This document shows positions 33,105 through 44,027 of a DNA stretch of 64,000 nucleotides, piece by piece; position 1 is the first letter of the stretch, and every line of letters begins with the position of its first letter. Source of the DNA: Diorhabda sublineata (lineage: Eukaryota; Arthropoda; Insecta; Coleoptera; Chrysomelidae). The stretch spans positions 25,100,559-25,164,558 of the forward strand of contig NC_079476.1 of assembly GCF_026230105.1 (NCBI RefSeq), read 5' to 3'. Under the pieces are notes generated by a model. The model was not told the DNA's origin and did not search any database. It worked only from the letters and a program-made list of their open reading frames with translations. The position numbers were made by a program, and so were the translations under genes.

Positions 33105-35170
33105 ATTCGTGGAAAATCTGCAGTTCAGAATTTTCATCAGCTCTAGTTTCAGCTATGTTCAGGTATGATACAGAATTAATTTTAATGCTCTCCTCTGATG
33201 TGTAGATTTTGTGAATTGACTCTATCAGGTCTAATGGTATCCAGAAAGCTAAATACTCCAAAATCTTAAATTTCAAATTCATAATTGAGGATTTTAAATT
33301 TTTTTGTGTAGGAGTACTCAAAAACTTTGTTTCAATGCTTTTCTCTGATGTACAGACTTTGGAAATTGACTCTATCAGGGCTAATGGTATCCAGAGAGCT
33401 AAATTCCCCAAAAAAACTTAAATTACTGATTCATAATTGAGGTTTTTTCCTTTTTTGTTTCGGAGTACTCAAAAACTTTGTTTTAATGCTTTTCTCTGCT
33501 GTATAGACTTTGGAAATTGACTCTTTCAGGTCTAATGGTACCCAAGGGGTAAATTCCCCAAAATATTAAATTTCAGATTCATAATTGAGGATTTTCACTT
33601 TTTTGTTTTGGAGTACTTGAAATCTTCGTTTCAATGCCTTTCTCTGATGTATAGACTTTGGAAATTGACTCTATCAGGTCTAATGGTATCCAGAGAGCTA
33701 AATTCCTCAAAAAAACTTAAATTACTGATTCATAATTGAGGATTTTAACCTTTTTGGTTTCGGAGTACTTGAAATATCCGTTTCAATGCTTTTCTCTTAT
33801 GTATAGACTTTGGAAATTGACTCAATCAGGTCTAATGGTATCCAGAGAGCTAAATTCCCCAAAAATCTTAAATTACAGATTCGTAATTGATAATTTTCAC
33901 TTTTTTTGTTTCGGAGTACTCAAAAACTTCGTTTCAATGCTTTTCTCTTATGTATAGACTTTGGAAATTGACTCTTTCAGGTCTAATGGTACCCAAGGGG
34001 TAAATTCCCCAAAATATTAAATTTCAGATTCATAATTGAGGATTTTCACTTTTTTGTTTTGGAGTACTTGAAATCTTCGTTTCAATGCCTTTCTCTGATG
34101 TATAGACTTTGGAAATTGACTCTATCAGGTCTAATGGTATCCAGAGAGCTAAATTCCTCAAAAAAACTTAAATTACTGATTCATAATTGAGGATTTTAAC
34201 CTTTTTGGTTTCGGAGTACTTGAAATATCCGTTTCAATGCTTTTCTCTTATGTATAGACTTTGGAAATTGACTCAATCAGGTCTAATGGTATCCAGAGAG
34301 CTAAATTCCCCAAAAATCTTAAATTACAGATTCGTAATTGATAATTTTCACTTTTTTTGTTTCGGAGTACTCAAAAACTTCGTTTCAATGCTTTTCTCTT
34401 ATGTATAGACTTTGGAAATTGACTCTATCAGGTCTAATGGTATCCAGAGAGCTAAATTCCCCAAAAAAACTTAAATTACTGATTCATGATTGAGGTTTTT
34501 TCCTTTTTTGTTTCGGAGTACTCAAAAACTTTGTTTTAATGCTTTTCTCTTATGTATAGACTTTGGAAATTGACTCTATCAGGTCTAATGGTACCCAAGG
34601 GAAGTAAATTCCCAAAAAATATTAAATTTCAGATTCATAATTGAGGATTTTCCCTTTTTTGTTTCGGAGTACTTGAAATCTTCCTTTTCTCTGATGAATA
34701 GACTTTGGAAATTGACTATCAGGTCTAATGGTACCCAGAGAGCTAAATTCCCCAAAAAATCTCAAATTACTGATTCATAATTGAGGATTTTCACTTTTGT
34801 TGTTTCGGATTACTCAAAAACTTTGTTTCTATGCTTTTCTGTGATGTATAGACTTTGGAAGTCTAATCTATCAGATTAAATGGTACCCAAGAGAGCTAAA
34901 TTCCCCAAAAAATCTCAAATTACTGATTCATAATTAAGGATTTTCACTTTTTTTGTTTCGGAGTACTCAAAAACTTAGTGTCTATGCTTTTTTTTATGAA
35001 TAGACTTTGGAAATTGACTATCAGGTCTAATGGTATCCAGAGAACTAAATTCCCAAAAAATTTTAGATTACAGATTCATGATTGAGGTTTTTTCCTTTTT
35101 TGTTTCGAAATACTCAAAAACTTTGTTACAATGCTTTTCTGATATGTAAACTTCGGAAAATGAAGTATCT
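33105..35170. repeat. Satellite array B, 150-bp monomers with a 451-bp duplication
   Basis: About fourteen monomers marked by CTCTGATGTATAGACTTTGG (variants) occur every 145-151 bp. A trimer of 451 bp is duplicated: the 73-codon frames at 33736-33957 and 34187-34408 encode identical peptides because the DNA is the same. The 114-codon minus frame at 33067-33411 is also a repeat product. Monomers toward 35.1 kb diverge and decay. Confidence 0.95.
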
Positions 35171-35335
35171 GAGACAAACCATAGTTAGTATGACAAAAAA
35201 CCTGGTAGCAAAGTACTGATGCTTTAACTAGCATCCTGAAAGTGCAATTTTGAAAATTGCGAACAATTTTCACTTTCACGGAGATTGTTGCGAGAAACTG
35301 ATGGTGAGATGGATTGTTCCGCTACAAGTTTGTAT
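35171..35335. other. Spacer
   Basis: No feature recognised between array B and the mariner fragment. Confidence 0.35.
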
Positions 35336-35705
35336 CATAATTAGACATGTCAACACCGTTCCATAAGAGCAACGTAGAACGATCAATTCCGAGGTACACC
35401 AGCATTTTTTTTGTTAGAAGTTTTCGAAAAAATTAGGCAAACCAACTGCAGACGAATCATTCTCCACCACGACAATGCGTGCTCTCACACATCAGTTCAA
35501 ACAAAAACGTTTTTGAACAGTCAAAACATCGAATTGATGAGTCATCCGCCGTGCAAACCTTGTTTGGAACCCAATGATTTCTTCCAATTTTCGCAGATTA
35601 AAAATAAATTCTGTTTTTCTACACCCGAAGAAGCGGTTGATGTCTTCAAATCGGATGTTTTGTAGGTACCTTAATCGAAATGGAAAAAACGCGTGTATTG
35701 ATCTT
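35336..35705 (+). pseudogene. Mariner transposase C-terminal half
   Basis: The open frame 35411-35665 reads RRIILHHDNACSHTSVQTKT, containing the second catalytic Asp (HHDNA). Next come NIELMSHPP and then CLEPNDFFQFSQIKNKF, where the last catalytic Asp region should be PYSPDLAPNDFF; SPD is altered to CLE/PCK-type residues. STPEEAVDVFKSDVL follows. Upstream, another frame gives VNTVPxEQRRTINSE, part of the same transposase. The DNA-binding half is missing and the C-terminal tail is lost. It lies immediately after satellite array B. Confidence 0.92.
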
Positions 35706-36360
35706 AATTTTGAATATTTTGATAAACAATAAAACCATATCCAATTATAAATATTTGCTAGTTACACAATTAGCAGTGACCCCAATACCTATCAATTTAA
35801 CCGAATTGGCTTTGTTTCAACTAACTGCAATCAAACCTCGTTTTCAACAAGGTTTTTAAAAATATATTTGGCCTGCAGACGTGCAGTATGACTCATTGTT
35901 ATGACATTATTTATTTACAATGTTTATCTCATCTCATCATCATCATTATTATTATTACTAACTTTTTTGTAATCAACCTCCAAAGTGATCCCGTAAAACT
36001 GTTAGTCACGATTTTATATAAATAAATATAAAGGTGAGAAATTTAATTAGTTGTGTCAAACGGAAGCTTTTTCCATATTTTTTATATCACACGATATAGT
36101 GAGATTAAATCTGCTAGAAAGTCATGTACAGATGGATCTGTACTGTTTCATGGCTCGAAATGAACTGACACAGACAAAGCTATTGATACCATACACAATC
36201 CGATCCTGTTAGGAGGGAGGAAGAGCCCATGAAACGTAACAAACAATTTGAATATATTTGTTGTTAAGATAAAGTTCATGGTCTTCAGCTGACAAATGAA
36301 TGGACAAGTCCCAACTCGAGCCTCACGTTCCTGATTGATACAGTGAAGAAATCATAACAG
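35706..36360. other. Unassigned sequence with short CAT/ATT microsatellite
   Basis: TCATCATCATCATTATTATT occurs near 35935-35958. No gene motif recognised. Confidence 0.4.
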
Positions 36361-36364
36361 AGTA

Positions 36365-36735
36365 GTACCTAAATCAGCAAAGTTAGAGGTGGTACTGTGG
36401 TGCAGATAGATGAGGCTTCATTTAGCAGACGCAAGATTTTTAAAGGCCAAAATGTTGGGGATTATCGAGGATGGTTCAGAAGATTTCATATCAGAAGTTT
36501 GTGCCGAGAATCGCCGAGATAGGGAGACCGGAGGAACGTACAAAAATATACACAGATGAGTGGCGTGCTTCCATGAGACGTTGTAACATGATCCAAAGTC
36601 GTATGTCAGGAATTTACGTTGGGTTAGTCACGTTCCAAGGAAGTTTTACCGGATGCTACAGCTGCGAGCAATTGGAACCGGATAAGAAAATTAGATACAA
36701 GATTGATTTGGTTTGTGTAAAGTTCCAGATGTTTT
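36365..36735 (+). pseudogene. Merlin-type (IS1016-like) transposase fragment
   Basis: One frame gives RGGTVVQIDEASFSRRKIFK, matching the first catalytic motif of Merlin/ISXO2-like transposases (VEIDExxxxRRKxxxG). A second frame gives RTKIYTDEWRASM, the catalytic TDEWRAY-type motif. A third part resembles the tail: FTGCYSCEQLEPDKKIRYKI. The segment between the first two motifs is shortened and shifted. Merlin is a DDE DNA transposon; its TIRs were not found. It is followed directly by a LINE fragment, which may have truncated it. Confidence 0.72.
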
Positions 36736-36744
36736 GTAACTGAT

Positions 36745-37100
36745 AGACTAAACTTGAAAGGGAGACTAATAATGATTAAATGTTATATTTGGTCGTACGG
36801 AGCTGAAATTTGGAAACTGGAAGCTGATACAATCAACCGTATAGAAGCATTTGTAATGAGGTTATACAGACGAATACCACGAGTTGTTATGCAAGGAAAT
36901 AAGCAGTCTAAAACAGGGAAAATGCGGTTCGCCAACTTTTGATAACAGTTAAATTCATATCTCGGTCATATTCTAAGAGGAAATTGTTCAAAAGCAATTC
37001 CTGTATTAAGAATATCCAGGAATGGATAGGTAGACATAAAATCGGACAATTGTCTTCCCGTTGGAATTGCTAACATCAGGGAGACACAATAAGAAGAAGA
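36745..37100 (+). pseudogene. LINE reverse transcriptase C-terminal fragment
   Basis: The frame 36754-36942 reads LIMIKCYIWSYGAEIWKLEA, then TINRIEAFVMRLYRRIPRV, as in the thumb region of insect endonuclease/RT LINEs (KCYVxSxLLYGxExWTL...RLEAFEMWxYRRIL). After stops it continues with SYLGHILRGN, the next conserved block of the same family. The catalytic palm is absent. It belongs to the same broad LINE group as the 18-kb and 58.5-kb fragments. Confidence 0.85.
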
Positions 37101-37649
37101 GATGTGATATTGAATAAGTATGGAAACTCGGGTGGAAATAGAAGCTGATTAGAAACATTTATACAAACGATTTAAAATAATCAGACAACGATTAAGACAC
37201 GCGTCCATGTTTCGTATAAACATATCTTAACGTTTTCTTCTCTCCGGGTCATAATCGTAAATATGCGATAAAAAGTAATTACTTGGGTACAATAATAAAT
37301 GTTTATTTCTGTGTAAATATTTTGTAACAAATCAAACAAGTTTTATGATAATATAAATTTTAAACTACCTTGGCAACTGACAAATCAAACAAAACAATCG
37401 TGTCAGAACTTTGTTTCTTCTATTAAATAACTTAACTGGGTTAACTATGTGCTATTGATGCAGTTCTGGTGTCTGTTTAAAAAAAATCAAAACGAGTTAT
37501 GGAATATGAAGCTTCGGTTTCATATTAAATAAATTCTGCAATTAGCTTATAACCCCAATTTTGTAATCAATTATTTTCTATATATTTCTTTTATTAAATA
37601 AACGGATTGTCTCAAAAAATTACAAGTCTCTAATTCTATGAACTGCTTT
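37101..37649. other. Unassigned AT-rich spacer
   Basis: Nothing recognised. Confidence 0.35.
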
Positions 37650-38135
37650 AACTATTTTAACCGATAACTTTACTCAAAATAGGCGTCTTGAGGTTAAGAA
37701 ACGGAAAAAAGTCGTTGGAGACCAGATCTGGTGGATACGGAGGGTTGTTAACCAATTCATGACTTATAGCTATGGCAATCACCGACGTGTAGTAAGGTGC
37801 GCTGTCCTGATGGAAAAGCTCTTACTTTTCCTAATAATGCGGATGCTTTTTTATTATTTTTCATTTATCTTATTAAGTAGTAATGCGTAATATTCCCCTG
37901 CTATCATTTTACCTTTTTTGTAGTCGATGAACACCGTGATTATCCCAAAGAATTTTGTAGTTGTGAATTGAGGTTTCATATTCTTAAACTACACCTGGAA
38001 AAAGTTCGTTCGAATACGCTTTTGGTCCAAAACGTTTCTTTTATCTCCCTAACCTGAATCCTGTTCACTTTTTCGACGATATTGCTGGTTGTAGCAGTTT
38101 TTAGCCATCCAGAACGCTCATCGTCAGTCAACCTG
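37650..38135 (-). pseudogene. Internally deleted mariner transposase, minus strand
   Basis: The N-terminal side (38135-38030) reads LTDDERSGWLKTATTSNIVE, then NRIQVREIKET, the linker and second helix-turn-helix of a mariner. The frame then passes to FFGIITVFIDYKKGKMIAGE and YYALLLNKINEK. Next are LFHQDSAPYYTSVIAIA (second Asp motif) and NNPPYPPDLVSNDFFPFLNL (third motif region). The first catalytic block between helix-turn-helix and FFGII is missing. Several frame changes are required. The best-matching relative in this window is the minus-strand mariner at 59.6-60.3 kb. Confidence 0.88.
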
Positions 38136-38141
38136 ATATGA

Positions 38142-38440
38142 AGATCATCATCATTATCAAACAGCCAGTCGCATCCTCTGCTGTACATATGCTTTCCTTA
38201 ATCTCCTTAGTCACCCAACTGGAAACCATTTTCTAAATATCATTAAACCAGCGTGTTGGTGGACGTCTCCTCTCGGTTTCCAGTCAATAATTTTTTTGGT
38301 TCATTCATTTGTCTGTTCTTCTGACCACATGGCCCGTCCAGTTCCATTTGAAGTTAACGTTTCCTTGTTCGAATACATTTGATACGATCATTTTTGGGAC
38401 TTTACAATTCGATAGATGACTTCTGCGTCAATTTTGTGTT
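38142..38440 (-). pseudogene. LINE ORF2 3' end with microsatellite-like tail
   Basis: On the minus strand: NFKWNWTGHVVRRTDK, then RRRPPTRWFNDI (typical GRPxTRWxDD block) and KEIKESICTAEDATG near the protein end. They are followed by a GATAATGATGATGATC tail at about 38144-38160, as many LINEs of this type end. The tail abuts the mariner relic at 38135, so the LINE probably landed next to it. Upstream RT sequence is missing (5' truncation). Confidence 0.82.
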
Positions 38441-39204
38441 AAATGCTTTTTATTTTGAGAATATACGGTTGTGAAATAATCTATTAATGGCTAATTCCGC
38501 AGCAGAAGTATTTTGGAAGAAACCTACCGGAAATACTGTAATCAAGATAAAGATGCGTCAAGAAGGAATTGAAAGGTTTAGAACTGTTATGTTTTTGAAC
38601 GAAATTATCGACAAATATGTACATTATGGTAATAGCTCGTTGAAAACTTGTTTTAAATAACTTTTTTGGCCGGTATCCAATGCCAACATCAATTGTTTTT
38701 ATTTCAAACAATATATATGACCGTTTTTCGTTCTATAATCGAAATTTTTACTGTTATAAAATTGATTGCTTCGCGTAGGTTTTTAAGTTGGAATTTTATG
38801 ATTTTCCGTAGGTTTGGAATTTTTTTTTGGGAGTGACCTTTTTAGATACTGTTGTACGAGTATGGCAATTCGGCATTATTTATTTTAGTGATTTAAGAAT
38901 GTTTCTTTGTCGTTACTCATTGTAAGCAACATCATTTTTATATGTTTGTTTATTATATTAGACTAATTTATGGTCTATCCTTTCTCAGTTAATTTTACTT
39001 GGCAGGCAGTGTTAATTTATCATATCGCCACTACATGTTTAACAATTTATTTAAACATTTATATATAAATATACAGAGAGATAAAGAAAATTCAAACGAA
39101 TATCTCCAAGTAAATTTAACATTGATGAAACTTAGCTAACATGAACTACCCATTTGAATATAAATTTCGAACAGTTTCCACACTGTTGGTTCCTCAACTG
39201 ACTG
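38441..39204. other. Unassigned AT-rich sequence
   Basis: A 75-codon minus frame (38484-38711) has no recognised domain. No repeat structure seen. Confidence 0.35.
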
Positions 39205-39400
39205 TGTGTTAACCCACGAAGAGAAATTGCAAGTACTAGCTAATTTGTTCATTATTCTTTAACTGTGAATTGTTTTTTGGTGTTTATGATGGTAGTTTAG
39301 TCCCCAATTAGCCCTGTGAGACGCAAGAACGTTTTGTGATTTGTACTTTTTGGACTAAGACATCTTTTCGTGAAGTTGGTTCTCCCAAAATCAGTAGTCT
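39205..39400 (+). mobile_element. 5' end fragment of the Tc1 family found at 47.65 and 55.5 kb
   Basis: GCAAGTACTAGCTAATTTGT, then GGTGTTTATGATGGTAGTTT and GTGAGACGCAAGAACG, align in order with the starts of the two larger Tc1 copies. Transposase coding is not present, so this is a truncated or solo end. Confidence 0.7.
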
Positions 39401-39985
39401 ATATATTTTGATGTCGAATTCAAGAAAAATCATTTAATTAAGTTGATACATTTAAGAGGCAAAAGGCAAATCCACTAGCTTTGCCGTTGTAATTCAAATA
39501 TTTCTCATTACTAATAATTTAGCTGATTAATTTCATTTGGAATTTGTTAGACTATAATATGTTTTATGTACTTATGTAATAAGTACATAATCATGGCGTG
39601 TTTTTGAAATCGATTAATAAAAAGGGAAAATATGAATCGGCTTTTTGATATTTTCTTTTTTACGTGACGTCAAAGCAAGCAGACTAAACATTACGAATAA
39701 ACAAAACTGCAATTTTCGTCGCATTTAGCGATTAAGTGAATATTGCACTTAAAAACAATGTCAGTCCCAAAATAATTGGTTATTTATGTGTTTACAGAAT
39801 AAATTAGTCATTTTACTGAATAAACATTTTTCCTGGTCATACTTTTCACACTAATAAACTGTAAAGTTGATTTAAAACAAATTTTAGTACTGGAATATTC
39901 TTTATAATAATGTAAAAAGTTATTAACAATATAAAAAAAAACAAGTACTTTGAATGAAAATACAAAAATGTGAATTGAAATAAAT
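39401..39985. other. AT-rich sequence downstream of the tRNA gene
   Basis: Nothing recognised. A TTTTT run on the minus strand at 39986-39990 lies just past the tRNA 3' end and fits a Pol III terminator. Confidence 0.4.
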
Positions 39986-39991
39986 AAAAAT

Positions 39992-40073
39992 CGCAGTCAG
40001 TAGGATTCGAACCTACGCTCCCAGAGGGAATCTGATTTCTAGTCAGACGCCTTAACCGCTCGGCCATGACTGC
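39992..40073 (-). tRNA. tRNA-Ser (anticodon AGA)
   Basis: The minus strand reads GCAGTCATGGCCGAGCGGTT at the 5' end. The acceptor stem GCAGTCA/TGACTGC is perfect and is followed by discriminator G, usual for serine. The anticodon arm TCTGA-CTAGAAA-TCAGA places AGA at positions 34-36, reading UCU. A long variable arm (TCCC-TCT-GGGA) gives the class II shape. Box A (TGGCCGAGCGG) and box B (GGTTCGAATCC) are intact. The gene is 82 nt, without an intron, and a T5 run follows on the minus strand. It is the one apparently functional host gene in the window. CCA is not encoded, as expected in a eukaryote. Confidence 0.98.
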
Positions 40074-40296
40074 TTACAAAATAAACATATATGAATACAT
40101 TATCAACTTAATGAAACAATTGTTGTTATTAATAGAATTCTAGACACATGTTTCATTTACAACTAGCTAGGTTTGGTTTAATTTATTAGCTCAACAATTA
40201 GATCAACTTGTAATTTAATAGTAGATCAAATGAAAAAATGAAGAAAACATTACCACGCGCCTCAGAAGTTTTATAAAATCAACTCTCAATACGTCA

Positions 40297-41259
<963 letters not shown>

Positions 41260-41494
41260 CTATAATCGTATTAACTTGATTTTACAAATTTTATAATTAC
41301 TTCGTAATTGTTGTGGAGAGTTATTTTGACTTTCTAACCCCTCTGCAAACAAAGAAGGTTTTTTTGTCCTGCCAGGTCTTAGAGCTAGTCCTTTGACGTA
41401 CCTAAGTTTTTTGCTGAAACGAGCAGGAGTTTCTACAGTTGTAGCCTCTGGCATTGTCTTTAAGGTGGTAAATGCAAATCTCGAGGCGTCAGTG
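41260..41494 (-). other. Unrecognised coding-like frame, about 78 codons
   Basis: The frame is open from a stop near 41494. It reads LTDASRFAFTTLKTMPEATT, then VETPARFSKKLRYVKGLALR and PGRTKKPSLFAEGLESQNNS. Balanced composition makes it more protein-like than most frames here, but I know no family for it. The first Met is at 41454. It may be a TE remnant, since a LINE-like frame in the same orientation begins 180 bp upstream. Confidence 0.3.
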
Positions 41495-41676
41495 AGGTGC
41501 TAGTACAAAATAAAATGTAATTTCTCTTTGGTACTCTACTGGTAGTGAGAAAAGCAGAAGACCAACGAAAAGGATCTAATTTGGAATAGGAATTCTATAC
41601 AGCATGGATCCAGTTACTGCAGATAAGCCAAAACCTTCGTAAGTGGGACAAAAACTTCAGACTTTCGACTGAAATA

Positions 41677-42060
41677 CTACAGTTCAGTAGATAATACATC
41701 CTCAACAACTCCTATGAACTCGTGAAGGAAAATATGAGTTTGATCTGGTTGAAGAAGCCTACATGGTCTAGTGGATTCCAAAGGCATCTTCCAGGACCGA
41801 TAAAACTTTTTGTGGTGTTTCCTCCATGTATTTTTGTTTATGATTGCTACCAGCTTCTTCTGAATTCTTATTCTTTCTAAATCTTCTCTATATGCTTGTA
41901 ACCTTTTTCCCCGTGGATATCCTCTTTCTATTTTCGCTTCTTCTCCCCTCAATTTCCAACTATCTACGTCTATTTTGGTTTTAAGGCCGATCCAACAGAA
42001 CCTTTTTGCTATAACCACATAACCCACCTCATCTTGACCATACAATACTTTTATCTCCAC
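41677..42060 (-). pseudogene. LINE-like ORF2 C-terminal region, 127 codons open
   Basis: The frame is lysine- and arginine-rich and contains ERGYPRGKRLQAYREDLERI, then RIQKKLVAIINKNTWRKHHK. The pattern P-x-G-K-R...E-D...W-R resembles the final block of endonuclease/RT LINEs (PxGKRxxGRPxxRWxDxVxEDL...AxxRxxWR), with GRPxxRW eroded. The N-terminal half (VLYGQDEVGYVVIAKRFCWI) is not recognised. Another kind of TE protein cannot be excluded. Confidence 0.45.
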
Positions 42061-42830
42061 TCGTCTTGCGATCCTTCGAAAATCCTCCTTGGTATTTTCA
42101 CTTCCGTATGTTTATTTTGTTTTCTTCTTTTTTATTATTCAACATTCACTGCCATATAGCATCGTTAGCTACGAAACTGTCTTGCGAATGAATATATGAA
42201 TACGGTTTTCTTAAATCTATCAACCATTGAAGAACATAGTTTCAAAATGAAAATTATAATTGAGTCGTTCCGTTCCATCAAAATCTACTGCATTTTATTA
42301 TCATATAATGGCAGATGCTTCATTTTGTCGCTGAAAATATATGAAGGCCTCCCATGTTGTTTTGAAAAAGTGAAGGTTTGGCATTCAAAAGACTTGTTCT
42401 TAAAATCTGATGTGAAGGTACACAAAAAATGTTAAATAATGCAACAGCAAAAAAAAAACAATCTTATGTCATTATTAAATATATATATAGAGAGAAAAAT
42501 GGACGTGAAGTGACATGTCAATTTATTCGAGCACATACATTATATCACCCTAACCAGTTAAGGTAATCGAGTCTACTAAATTGATGCTACAGACATCTAC
42601 AGGTCGGTATTAAAACTTTATTTGTATGAAGAACAGAGAAAAATTATAAGGAACGAAAACAAACAAAATAAAACACGAGGATCGCTACTTAAGTTTAAGA
42701 AATAGACAAATAAAAACAAATAATTATAATTGGATACGGCTTCATTATTTTTAGAGTATGATTAGTACAATTGCTTGCGTTTGAGGTACATTCAAAATAT
42801 GTTATTTGAAAGCATAGACCGCTTCTATAG
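42061..42830. other. Unassigned sequence
   Basis: A 79-codon plus frame (42196-42435) is unrecognised. Otherwise AT-rich spacer. Confidence 0.3.
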
Positions 42831-42839
42831 GTGTAGAAA

Positions 42840-43005
42840 ACCATATGCTAAAGGAAGTGATAGATAAGACCCAAGAACCAAACATAGATACAGATATTTC
42901 CATTTATAGACTTACAACAAGCCTTTGACAAGTTAAGATTGAATAGGATTAGTAAACAAGGTGTAAGAAGACTGGTATTGAGACTTTCCTGAAAAGGGAT
43001 CCGGA
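42840..43005 (+). pseudogene. LINE reverse transcriptase palm fragment
   Basis: One frame reads IQIFPFIDLQQAFDKLRLNR, fitting the first RT catalytic motif of non-LTR elements (LFxDFxQAFDxxxR), followed by SKQGVRRLVLRL. The preceding phrase MLKEVIDKTQEPNID is in another frame and resembles the usual lead-in. The Asp in FID is present. The fragment is short, with no other RT blocks nearby. Confidence 0.6.
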
Positions 43006-43829
43006 AAGCTTGTTTTCGATTTATTACTTTATCCTATACTTCAAATCAGGATATTCGCGTTATAATCCTCAATAGGAATCCGCCATATTCCTTGGTATCA
43101 TTTTTATATCGAGAAATATCTTTATGATGATACTTGGTAAAACAATCTAATTGTAAATTTGAAAATTTAATAAAATAGAAGCGGGATTTGTAGAATATTG
43201 ACAATTTAATTGGAATTACCGTTGAGAACCAGAGGTTGTGCGTATTAGTGATAAATCTGAAGATGCTGATCAGAGGGATCCGATACGGACCAACAAACGT
43301 TTTTATTCAATATTAAAGTTTCATACCAAAAGAATCGGGTTACGAAACTCGATGCGCCTCTGGTGAATTTTCGACTACATCATTAGCGCAAGACTCATTA
43401 CTTGGGTTGAGTTTAAAAAATGAAGAGAAAAACTTTAGCAACAACAACGACGTTGTTGTCATTTATATGCTTTCACGCCAACAAACGAATGACTTGTCAA
43501 AAAACGGTTCTTTTACCTTGTTCGAAAATATTGGACACGTTTTTCACCCGAGACTGAGAGTATGTATTATAGACCAGGAGAATCATCTTTTGTTCACACA
43601 ATAATCGGAAATTGTGTCGTGGTGGTGGAATAATCTTCGTGGTTTTACGTTTTTCTTCATTTTTTATAACTTTTTACACTTTTCCTTTAGTATTTTCAAT
43701 AATAAATTATGGATTCCATCTTTGACTGTGCTTTGAGTACTGGGCACTCACAGATTACGTCTATCAAAGCGAATACCTCGGCTAGGAAGACGGTATAGTC
43801 AAAGCATCCAACCTAGAGTCCTCTGTATA
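43006..43829. other. Unassigned sequence
   Basis: A 65-codon plus frame (43407-43604) is unrecognised. No repeat seen. Confidence 0.3.
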
Positions 43830-44027
43830 TCACGTGCTTACGTTATTTGATATAGCGGGCTTAGAGTCATCAAATTGCTGTTCAATTATCGCCTCAAAGT
43901 CTTGGCAAAATTTGGTCACTACGATCTGTATCCAGTTTTTCACATAGCCAGTTGGTCTAACCTGCAATTCTTTGATGGTATTCGGCTTGTATATTGTCCT
44001 CATGGCTTCGAATTGTGTGGTTACATC
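43830..44027 (-). other. Unrecognised coding-like frame, 65 codons
   Basis: The frame is open from a TAA near 44028 to TGA at 43832: AMRTIYKPNTIKELQVRPTG, then YVKNWIQIVVTKFCQDFEAI and IEQQFDDSKPAISNN. The composition is convincingly protein-like, but I do not recognise the family. The first internal Met gives 54 codons. It may be a TE relic or the remnant of a gene. Confidence 0.3.

Noticed and set aside
33736..34408. Two identical 73-residue ORFs as a duplicated gene
   Set aside because: They are in-phase products of a 150-bp satellite with a 451-bp duplication.
39846..40067. 73-codon minus-strand ORF
   Set aside because: Its N-terminal part is the translated tRNA-Ser gene.
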